This document shows, in pieces, positions 54,732 through 64,000 of a stretch of DNA of 64,000 nt. The stretch lies in assembly GCA_014925825.1 (NCBI GenBank), contig JACGCK010000046.1:238062-302061 (forward strand), in the 5' to 3' direction. The DNA is from Pholiota molesta. Taxonomy: Eukaryota > Basidiomycota > Agaricomycetes > Agaricales > Strophariaceae. Below the pieces are notes generated by a model. It did no database searches. It was not told the origin of the DNA and was given only the letters and a program-made list of their open reading frames with translations. A program made the translations under genes and the position numbers. Numbering within the stretch: the first letter of the stretch is position 1; each line of letters begins with the position of its first letter.

Positions 54732-56470
54732 GGGTGTGGCGAATGGGGGTTTTCTACGCGATGTAAAGATTAACAATGGCAAAGGTCGCTTTTGTTAAGT
54801 GCCGTTGCCAACGCGTATCACGTGTAGTGCCCACTCACTTTCACCGCTTTCATATGATTGAGCCCTTAAGCCTTAAGTGGCATCGAGCGCATGTGGGTGC
54901 TTGATTTCAAAAGGAAATTTCCGGTCAAATGATGAGCATACATAGCCCAAAAGAGAAGACGAACGTAAGGTTGCCACTGGAGGACGTCGTTCACGTTCAC
55001 CACGTTCACGCATGAGTTGAAAAAGCAGTGTATTGTTCTCACTCACGACAGATCCGGATCTCGTATGACTAGCGACAATGTAATGGCCCGTGAAGCTCAT
55101 ACGCACCACGTATGGACCCTGGAACCCTCGGAGACATTAAGCGATTGGAGGCCTTCAAAATACAGTTGATTTTCGGAAGAGAGACGAGTAATATACATTG
55201 ATTATGTAGAAACGCCCAGCGTTGCTCTCTGTTTAAAAATTAAACAATTAGTCTTCGCGAAGACAGATCGCGAAATGATATATTGGATACTCGCCATTTG
55301 TATACACGTCTTCCGATCCGCACTTAGGAGCGTGTTCCTTCATTCAGGTGTCACTGCTACTGCTAGCACGCGGTTAATCAAGATCTATTGGTCAAAATAC
55401 AGGAATCAGAATGATAAAGCAGACACAGGAAACATACATCTATGTACATACCTCCTGTTCGTTCGATTTCCATGCTAGCCCCTGCCTCCTCCCCATTCTG
55501 CGTCGCACTGCACCTGTGGACCTCTTTTGTGAGTGTAAAAGCAGGTTGAGGAAGCGCGGCTATGCGTGGCGCGGAGATCGCATCAGGGGCGTTTGCAGAA
55601 CCGAATTCAGAGAAGCTTTCCTAGAGGAGAACCGCGTTCAGGTTCGTTTGTTGGAACCTGCCTGGAAGACCTTGATATTGACCGCATGGTTGTAATCAAT
55701 GGATGAACATGATGTGCTGATTTAGAGTAGCTCGTGCGTTTGTGGCATTGCTTTCTTAGAAGAAGACGAAAAGAGCGCTGTCAGTATGTTCAACATTTCT
55801 CTTCTGAATCATTGAACGAGAAAGAGACACACCTATTTTGAGGCCCAGTACTGAGTGTTTCTCCGTCGTTATTTCGAGCTTAACAGCATCAATAGTTGTG
55901 TGTGCTGGAGGGGGAACTGGGAAAAAACCTAGAAGAAGGTATAAACTACAAAGTACGCGAGCGGCGAGATGGATTGAAGACAAGACAAGTTGAAGCCTTG
56001 AAGTTGAAGTTGGAGTTGGTGACCAGTGCGACACGTGCACTCACGGAATTCTGCGAGCGCCCATTTTGTCATTGATACATTGTACAAGGCAAAATACAAG
56101 GCAAAAACAACCCTGGACATTTCAAAATATTCGCTGAAGACTTTCAACTATCAGTTAAACGTTGGCGCTAAAGTACAAGCTCATAATCAATCATGTAGGC
56201 ATAAATCAATATGGCATTTTGTTGGCATTTTATTTTCGTAGCGAATGAACTCCAGATTCATATCGGCCCGAAGTATCCCTATCTCTTCAATCTTGACTAA
56301 AATGCGCACCCATGATTGAGGCAGGACCGCAATAACCCCAACCCAAGCTCCAAGATCTAATCAGAAGATCTATAGAAGGCATGGTTAGTGAATAGCACCA
56401 TACGAACGCTTATATAGCTGTCCAAGATAAACCTACTCGCGAACTCCAGGCCATATCAGATAGGCACTCC
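54732..56470. other. Intergenic region, no gene seen
   Basis: About 1.7 kb between divergent genes. Open frames such as 55411-55695 (+) and 56040-55756 (-) lack domains and splice support. Confidence 0.45.
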
Positions 56471-57968
56471 ATGACACTCTCCTTCGTGCCTTTATCATTG
56501 CCTGCCTCTGTCGATGCCAATAGGTTCAAAGATTTTGGGAGAGAGGTCAGAGGGTTTGAGCCTGGCGGTCTTACAGATCCAAAAACGTTTGCAGAAATAG
56601 AAAAGGCGCTGTACCATGTACGTTGAAACTTGACACGCTACTTGCTTAATCTTGTCCAGTCAGCAGTGCGAATGATGCTCCCTATAGCATGATTTACTCT
56701 TATTTCGCAATATAGACTTGACGCCTCAGCAGCAGTACGCGCTGGTCAAGGTAAATTCCAGTGCTTCCCTGCTGCGAGCCTCGGATTGATGTCTCGGCAG
56801 GCATTCGATCCCAGCTCAGAAAGCTACGGACATGGAAACAAAGCTCTGGACGAAACAAAAACTAATATCATCCACGGCTACGTAAAGAGCCTTCCAAATA
56901 CACCTCAAGTCCAGATTATTGGACATGGAGTTGTACGCGATCATGAAGGTATCCAAGAAATATCACTCAAACATGGTCGACATCCCGAGTTTCACAAGAC
57001 GAGAATATCGGAGGAAGACGAAGCGAAAGGGTTCACCCGCTTCTTCCGGTGGCACATGGACGCTGCTCTATACGACCTGCCCCCGCCCAAAGTGACCGCC
57101 CTCTACGGATTGAAGGTGCCCAAAGGGCCTCTGCAGACCATCCGATACGATGATGATGGCACTGGCGACGAGCTGAAGGTGACCCTGGGCACGACGGCGT
57201 TTGTGTCGGGTAAGACGATGTTTGATGTCCTGCCGAAGGAGTTGAAGAGCTTCGTCGTGCGCGCGAAGGCACGATACGCGCCGCATCCGTTCCAGTGGAT
57301 GCGGAAGGCCAAAGCAAAGTCGACAGGCCTTGGGTTGGAGACGGAAGGCGCAGAGGTGCCGCTGGAGGAACTGCCGCAGTGGGAAGAGAGTAAGGTAAAG
57401 ATTTATCCATTCGTAAGTCCTTGAGTCTATGAAATTGTTCTTGTTGATGAATTGGGTTGCAAGCTTTGGAAAAATCCGATGACAGGAGAACTTCATCTTC
57501 AGGTCCACCCATGCGCGATTCAAGAAATCCATATCGAGCCATTGCCAGAGGGACACGAGACAGAAGATGCACTCTACCCCCAAGGTGGAAAGATGACGAA
57601 CTTGAAGGTGATCCGTGACTTGATATACAAAATCCAGCGCCCCGGGATCGCACCAAACGTAAGCCCCTTCGCGAAATAATTCTCTGTCGTCGAACAGTTG
57701 CTAACAGTCGAAATCCGTGGGCATACCATAGCTCGTCTATCCTCATCCCTGGTGAGTCAGAATGCCGAGCTTGCGAATTGGATCTGAAGGAGATATGCTG
57801 CTATTCAGGGAGGAGAAAGATCTTGTCCTCTTCAACAACAGAGGATTGACTCACTCGGTGGTAGGCGTTTTCAAAGAGGGACAGATCCGGCTTTTTCATC
57901 AGTGCAATTTGGTGGGTTCAGATGAGCCCATTGGACCAACTGACGAAGATGTAAAACGATGGGCGTAG
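56471..57968 (+). CDS. TauD/TfdA-family 2-oxoglutarate dioxygenase, xanthine dioxygenase-like
   Basis: Fe(II)/2-oxoglutarate-dependent oxygenase. ATG at 56471 (MTLSFVPLSLPASVDANRF). Intron 1 ends at CTATAG before CATGATTTACTC, giving ALYHHDLLLFRNIDLTPQQQ and, after intron 2, AFDPSSESYGHGN. The Fe-binding HxD is in RWHMDAALYDLPPPKVTALY (His codon 57053, Asp codon 57059). A distal-His region FNNRGLTHSVVGVF and IRLFHQCNLVGSDE with the 2-oxoglutarate Arg follow. The stop is at 57966. The WH(M/I)DAALYDLPPPKVT context and length resemble fungal XanA-type xanthine hydroxylases, which would place it in purine nitrogen use. Other TauD substrates remain possible. All exons join in frame. Confidence 0.85.
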
Positions 57969-58848
57969 TGTCAAACATTTCATACTAATCAAGAGATGAA
58001 AGAATAAAAAGACAGTCTGACCGTTTGTTCATTGAGCGCTGAGCGCTTCCGGCATCTGCCGGCGGACTCCGAAGGGTCCGGTAATTCGGTTACAGTGGCA
58101 GCCGTAGTTATGCATTGGCGCTTACCTTGGTCTTCCTCCACAACCTTCAAATCACCCATGAATGAAATCAAGCACTTATCATTTCCCAAACGCTCTAACT
58201 CGGTTCAATCGATGATTGGTCCTTGAAAGCTTCTATCAACTCGACTTTCGTTGTTTCCGGACATCGTCCGACCTTGAGCGCCAGGTTCAACATGCCCTCC
58301 GTTCAATTTGAACACATCTCGTTATCCTTTGTATCGAGAGCACCTCTGCTTTACTCCTCTACCTCCATTAAGTGTTCAAGTGAAGTGTCAATATCGTACA
58401 CAGAGGCCGCAGTCCTCGCAACACCTCTATTTCATCAGTCGCTATGGATTCAAACGATAGTAGAACCTGAGCACAGAAACACAGGATCGAGGCGCTATAC
58501 AGCTGGAAGTGCGACGAATACTTTCGTTATGGACCCTCATGTGGAAGATCGCCCAAAACAACCTTCCCCGCATCACTATTCTGATCGGGCATAATATTTC
58601 CAAGGTCAAGTTGCACTTACTTATCAACATCAAACCGTTGAGATGACCCGACTAAAGGTTCTTATATCTCACGCTTGACAACGGCACAGAATTCCGGCAA
58701 AGATGCATCAGCAGATGTTCCAGTTATAAGTGAGCTTGGAAGTCTATCTGCAAAGAACGAACCCCTTCCGATTCACTGACCATTATCTGTCCTCATACAC
58801 CCTCCAGGCTCCAAAGACATCTACTCCGCCGCTAATAGTTTCTTTACC
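57969..58848. other. Intergenic region, no gene seen
   Basis: About 0.9 kb upstream of the adenylate-forming reductase. A 123-codon open frame (58223-58594 +) has no recognisable domain and is left out. Confidence 0.45.
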
Positions 58849-61800
58849 ATGGCGTCAAGGACCAAACCTCCCGTCCATCCTCCGCTCGACAAAAATTTGA
58901 TCGAAACGGTCGCCTTTCACGAGAAACACAACGCCGATTTCCCTATGTTCGTATTCAGCAAGGACGCATCGCAGGAAGCAACCGAGATAACCTACGGCCA
59001 GTTCGCAAAAGCCGCCCGCAGAGTCCCTGGGCTGCTCGGGATTGAAGGCGCCCCGCCCTCCAGGCCAGTCGTCGCTATCATAGCTCAGGCGGACACGCTG
59101 GTGTACAAAGCGGTTGAGATGGGCTTGATGATAGGCAATCTCATCGTGCGTGAAACCCCTGTTCCCCATCAGATCACTGGAAAGCATGCTCACCATCATT
59201 ACTCATCACGGTTTATCAGCCGTTTCCTATTTCCCCACGAAACACAGCGGAGGCAGTGATCAACCTCCTCAAGAAAACATCTTGCCATCACCTTATTACG
59301 ACTGCAGCCACTCTCAAGGAATTGATCGAAAGCGTCGAGATAGAACTTAAAGAAACGGACCCAGACTACCAGCTTGTTATCAAGGAATGCCCTACTGTCG
59401 CACAGATTTTTCCCGAATTATCAGGCGCCTCGCCAAGTGAAGACGAAGACAATCTTGTCAGCTATCCTGACGCGTCGAAGCAACCTAAGCCAGAAGATGT
59501 CGCGATGTACCTTCATTCTTCTGGAAGCACCGGGCTGCCGAAGGCAATCGCGAAGACACATAAGCAAATCGAACATATCATCGCGTTCCGTGAGTGAAAT
59601 CTGTCCCATGCAGTTTTATGACCTATCTCAAGCGAAACTGTTAGCTCTGTTTATCGCTTACAGAAAATGGTCTCCTCGTGTCCGAATGCTGGGTGTACAA
59701 CTGCCGCCATTCCACGCCATGGGGCTGTGTGTCCAACTTGTTCTGCCGCTCTACCTTTGCGTCACTATCGCGATTTTCCCTCCAGCCGTGACAAGCCCGA
59801 ACATGGTGCCCATGGCGCCTAACCCAGCCAACATCCTTGATCATGCAGAAAGGACAAAATCGACGTGTACGCTTACCATCCCCGCGTTCCTCCAAATATG
59901 GGCCCAGGACAAACGCGCGCTTGAGATTCTAAGTGCCATGGACTACGTCGTACGTCCACTTTTTACCTCTGATGTCGATAAAGTATAACTCGTTGGTGTA
60001 GAGCTTCGGTGGAGGCGGACTCGCACCGCAGGCAGGCGTCATCCTTAGAGAAAATGGCGTGAGGCTCCATTGCTCTTACGGAGGGACGGAGTTTGGAGCA
60101 ATCGCGACTGCAAGCTTGAATCCGGAAGCCGAAGACGACTGGGAATATATTGAGTTCTCTGAAATCTGTACCCCTCGCTGGGTACCCCAAGGCGATGGGA
60201 CGTACGAACTACAGTTCTTGGTACGCAGACAAATTCGATTACGCACCCTGCTGCTAATTCTGTATATAGACGAACCCCCGACACTCTCTATCGGTCGAAA
60301 ACCTGCCTGATGTTAGAGGCTATGGGACTTCGGATCTTTTCAAGCCTCACCCGACGAAACCTGGATTCTGGAAGATGTGAGTTGCCTCACCGATCCTATC
60401 TTTCCCTTTCCTGACTGACATGCTCGCTATTTCAGCGTAGGTCGCGTGGACGACGTCATCATCCACTCTTCGGGCGAAAAGACTGTCCCGGCGCCGATGG
60501 AAGCCCTGATGGCGAGCAGCCCTCAGTATGTCGTTCATGCTGCTTCGTTTAGAGGCCTCGGCTCACTGTTATCCTCGAAGAATTCTGGGGGCTATTATGT
60601 TCGGGCAGAGCTATGATCAACCGGGAGTGCTCATCGAGCCAACGCCAGGGTATGAAGTCGACTCGTCGGACGAAGAGCAAGTAGCCAAGTACCGCAATCT
60701 CGTGTGGTATGCTTCATGATTGATATCGAGATCCCGATTCATGCATTCTTACCCGCTCTTCCAGGCCGACTGTTGAGAAAGCAAATCAAATTGCACCTTC
60801 ATTCAGCAAGATCTTCAAAGAGATGATCCTTGTTACTGATAAGGCGAAACCGCTTGTCCTTGCTGGCAAAGGCACGATCCTCAAGAAGCCATCGCTGGTC
60901 CTCTACGCTGCGGAAATCGAAGCATTGTACGTGTAGCGCACCGTCCGTGCCATCCCTTATCTGATAACGATTTGAAGGTACAAGACGATAGCTTCGGTAG
61001 AACTTGCGGAACACATTGATCCTCCTAAGGTCTGGGATCAAGCAGGCGTCTCCGAGTGGATCACGGAACACGCTCATAACCTCACTAACGGTCGTACTAT
61101 CAACAAGTCCGAAACTATGTTTGAGCAAGGGCTAGACAGGTACAATCTCGCTACTTGTTCTGTAAAAGCAAACCACTTACTGGGTCAATTAGTCTGGGCG
61201 CTACTATCCTTCGTCGCCGAATTGCCGGTGCCCTGCAATCTGTTAAAGGGGACGCGGGCAAAAAAGCGCTGGCTTCAATCAACCAGACCTTGATCTACAA
61301 CTACCCCAGCGTCGACGCACTTTCGACGCGTATCCTCGAACTCTTGGCGGACCCTAGTTCTACCGGGGCCTCGGATTCCGTAGAAATCATAGAGGAAACG
61401 ATCAGCAAGTACCGTTTCAGCGGCGAGGTCACCAACGCGAGCAACAGGAAAGAGGAGGGCACGGTCGTTATCGTCACTGGCTCGACCGGCTATCTGGGCT
61501 CGCAGGTACTGGAAGGGCTGTTGACGGACCAGCGAGTTTCTAAAGTCTACGCGTTGAGTCGTCCTGGGAGAGATGGTGACTCTGTGGCTGAACGCCACGT
61601 CAAGCGCTTCCGTGAAAAGGGCCTCAATGAAAACCTGCTGAAATCTTCGAAGTTGACCTTCCTCGAGACGGATGCGGCTGCTGATAATCTGGGGCTTCCG
61701 GAAGCCACGTACGCCGAGGTATGTGCTCGTCTCAGATCCCTTTTTTGGATCCTTCCTCATTGATTGCCAATAGCTTTCTGCGTCGGTCAATACGATCATA

Positions 61801-62839
61801 CATATTGCCTGGAGGCTCGACTTCAACTTATCAATGGCCTCATTCGAATCGAACATTCGTGGCAGTTACAACCTGATTAAACTCGCTCGTTCTGGAGGCC
61901 ATGCGCGGGACTTCAAATTCATATTCACGTCTTCTGTCGGAGTCGCTGGAGGATGGGATCAGTCGGCGGCGGGCCCCTACCCTGAAGAAATTCTCTCGGA
62001 TGCGAAATACGCTGTGGGAAGTGGCTACGGAGAAAGCAAATACGTCGTCGAACGCGTGAGTTTCTTCTTTGGTTTTTCTTTCAAGTCGAGATAATATAAC
62101 TTCGAGACGTCTAGGTCCTTACTACAAGCGGAATCAACTTTAGTTCAGTCAGGTTGGGCCAAATTACCGGATCTGACGTGAATGGTGCTTGGGCGACCTC
62201 GGATTGGGTCCCTATCCTCGTCAAATCCAGCGTCAGTCTCGGTGCTCTACCAACTGCCGATGGGGTAAGTCGTTTCTCACTTCTATTCAACTCCCTTGTC
62301 CTAACGTCGCCTTGATATCAGACGATAACTTGGATTCCAACAAACTTCGTAGCAGGATCCCTCTTGGATCTAGCGTCCTCTGACGACCGCTATCCGCCAG
62401 CGATGAATTTGGTCCATCATAACCCGGTAGACTGGAACTCAACAATCCAGTATATCAAAGAAGCGTTAGAACGTGAGCACAACGTGTCGCTTCCCTTTAT
62501 TCCTTACCAGGAATGGGTGGCCAAACTTGCCACCCTTGCGGCATCAGCCAACAGCGAGCAGCTGAATAGCACCGTACGTCATCTGCCGTTCCTATGCATG
62601 AAATTGTCCTCATAGTAATATTACTATAGCCTGCCATCAAGCTCCTCGGGTTCTTCGAAGGACTGGCTGCAGGAGAGCGCGCGGCTACGCCGCAGCAAAC
62701 TGAGGCGTTCGCTACCACTGAATTTTCTACGGACAAGCTGAAACGCATCAGCAAGACTTTCTTGGAGCTACCACGTCTATCGTCAGAGCATGCGTATAGT
62801 TGGATCAAATATTGGAATCAAGCTGGACTTTTTGAATAG
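58849..62839 (+). CDS. Adenylate-forming reductase (A-T-R, alpha-aminoadipate reductase-like)
   Basis: NRPS-like enzyme that activates a carboxylic acid as the adenylate, loads it on a carrier arm and reduces it with NADPH, releasing an aldehyde or alcohol. ATG 58849 in ACCATGG context. A domain to about 60960: MYLHSSGSTGLPKAIAKTHK, PPFHAMGLCVQLVLPLYLC, SFGGGGLAPQAG, CSYGGTEFGAI, RGYGTSDLFKPHP, KIVGRVDDVIIHSSGEK. Carrier domain: TMFEQGLDSLGATILRRR, whose phosphopantetheine-accepting Ser codon is split by the intron 61140-61192 (AG at 61138-61139, T at 61193). Reductase domain: TVVIVTGSTGYLGSQVLEGL for NADP binding and SGYGESKYVVER with the catalytic Tyr and Lys. Exons join in frame to stop 62837; about 1050 residues, normal for the class. 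It has no Lys2-type N-terminal extension, so it is probably a secondary-metabolism or acid-detoxifying reductase rather than the lysine enzyme. Substrate unknown. Confidence 0.92.
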
Positions 62840-63251
62840 GCGCTGAGTTACATAGGTGTATAGAAGGAAATGTTGTGTATGTAATTTCAATATTTGAGTA
62901 TCGTCTGAAGCCCATGTTTGCAAATATTCGACCTTGTTGTGGCCAACAAATATCGTATTCATATGTACTGATCCCGTCTTGATCCCGTCGTTCAAGTCTC
63001 TTCCAAGTCTCTTCGCGGAAACTACCGAGATGTCAGATGTTTTGTACTAGAATTATCGCACTTGAATGTGTGTTCGATGTTAGCTTTATTGTTATATTAC
63101 TCCAGCCGTCTTCAAGCTTGCAGCTCAAGCTCCAGCGCTTGTTTCGAGGCGCTCGGAGCACGCGGAGAGTTCTGTGATGGCACGGGTCACATGAACGCGT
63201 CACGCAGGGACTCATTCCAAGTTCCTCTCCAAGCGACCACCACCGCCAACG
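62840..63251. other. Intergenic region, no gene seen
   Basis: Short spacer with a tandem pair TTGATCCCGTC / CTGATCCCGTC and a repeated AAGTCTCTTCC-like pair near 62968-63012. No RNA-recognition-motif coding is present here, which matters for the next gene. Confidence 0.5.
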
Positions 63252-64000
63252 ATGGCCAACCCGAACATAGCAGCGGAGCAACTCTTGGAACTCCTGCTCA
63301 CCCTCAAAGTAGGCGCGTCTCTTTCTCTGATTTCTCCAAATATCTCGTTTCGAGGAGAAGTGCCGAACATTGCGAGATACTGACTCTACAACTGTATTTT
63401 CAGAAAACAACGCCGGAAGCTGCACGAACTATTCTGAACAACCAGCCCGCTATCGCTTACGCGCTAATGACGCTCATGGTTCCATGAACGCGGTCAATAT
63501 CGAGGTCTTCCAGGTCGGTTTCAGTCACCAACCTGCCCGAGCTTCATCTGATTCAACCTATCTCATTTCTTCAGAAAACCTTGGCTGAATTTGGCGCTGC
63601 CAACGCCCCCGACACATCTTCCTCTGCGCCATCCGAAACGCCCTTTCTGGTCCTACATCCGCAAACGCGCCACCTGCCGCCTCCGCACCTATATCTGCGA
63701 TACCGCCCACCTTCAAGCACAATACCGAACCGCAACGCCACCTCCTCGTCCGCAGCAGCAGCAGCAGCAGCCCAGGCACCACACATACGCCAACACCGCC
63801 GTACGGGTACAGCGCAGCGCCGAATGGGGGCGGCTATGGGGTGCAGGGGCAGGGGTATGGGTATCAGCAGCAGCAGCAGCAGGGTGGGTATGGGCAGTAT
63901 CCACAGTACCAGCAGCAGCCACAGCAGCAGCAGCAGGCGGGAGGGTACACTGGATATCCGGGGTATGGACAGACAGCGCCAGCGCCTGCAGCGCCTGGAC
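63252..64000 (+). CDS. CSTF2-hinge-domain protein with Gln/Gly/Tyr-rich tail (partial; frame interrupted)
   Basis: ATG at 63252 gives MANPNIAAEQLLELLLTLK. After an intron (acceptor 63403) it continues KTTPEAARTILNNQPAIAYA and LMTLMV, which fits the hinge domain of cleavage stimulation factor subunit 2 (Rna15/CstF64), where it binds CstF77 during mRNA 3'-end formation. The continuation SMNAVNIEVFQ lies one frame over at 63480. KTLAEFGAANAPDTSSSAPS (from 63575) is followed by ANAPPAASAPISAIPPTF, then QYRTATPPPRPQQQQQQP, then PPYGYSAAPNGGGYGVQGQG, each in a different frame from its predecessor. The tail is prion-like (QQQQQQGGYGQYPQYQQQ). No RRM precedes the hinge. The gene runs off the right edge. 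Either the sequence carries several small indel errors here or this is a decaying gene. Confidence 0.6.

Noticed and set aside
56600..56760. Apparent stop in the dioxygenase after ALYH
   Set aside because: The first acceptor I tried (AATATAG) gives a TGA, but the earlier acceptor CTATAG before CATGATTTACTC restores HDLLLFRNIDLTPQQQ in frame.
57033..57746. 237-codon minus-strand frame over the dioxygenase
   Set aside because: Antisense to intact TauD exons with the HxD motif; no recognisable product.

Overview
The window is nuclear DNA of a filamentous basidiomycete, most likely an agaricomycete. Nearly every gene is cut by many short GT-AG introns (about 50-80 bp). The gene content also fits: an eqolisin-type glutamic protease, an adenylate-forming reductase (A-T-R), TKL-type kinases with an N-terminal helical bundle, a multicopy F-box family, a ubiquitin-L40 fusion with introns, and a TauD/TfdA dioxygenase. 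No rRNA, tRNA, CRISPR array or intact transposon was recognised. Exon junctions were worked out by eye from reading frame and splice dinucleotides.

Layout. From 1 to 12.5 kb there are transport and small-molecule genes: the 5' part of a DHA2-type MFS transporter (-), an amino-acid permease (+), a stand-alone adenylation-domain enzyme (+) and a family-2 O-methyltransferase (+). A stretch without a recognisable gene follows, then a secreted glutamic protease (15-15.8 kb, +). Between 16.4 and 29.2 kb two paralogous kinases, each with an MLKL-like N-terminal bundle, lie in inverted orientation (- at 16.4-19.5, + at 24.6-27.6) around the Snf1/AMPK alpha subunit gene (+). A small membrane protein gene (-) follows. 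An F-box gene (-) ends the block at 31.7 kb. From 33.9 to 38 kb lies a large GC-rich gene (-) for a CBM21 protein phosphatase 1 targeting subunit. About 7.8 kb without a recognisable gene follows.

From 45.8 kb come the ubiquitin-L40 gene (+), a nucleotidyltransferase-fold protein (+, with an apparent frameshift), two more F-box paralogues (+), a diverged convergent F-box gene (-), a TauD/TfdA (xanthine dioxygenase-like) enzyme (+), a complete A-T-R adenylate-forming reductase (+), and at the right edge the start of a CSTF2-hinge protein (+) whose reading frame is repeatedly interrupted.

Conserved housekeeping genes (Snf1, CBM21/PP1 subunit, ubiquitin-L40) are interspersed with fast-evolving accessory genes. 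Snf1 and the CBM21 subunit both act in glucose and glycogen control. The adenylation enzyme and O-methyltransferase look like a small specialised-metabolite unit. Two observations deserve most attention. One is the inverted pair of bundle-kinases, of which only the minus copy keeps bundle and kinase in one frame. The other is the F-box array, where each tandem-type gene carries, on the opposite strand in its 3' flank, a fossil of the C-terminus of the diverged F-box gene.
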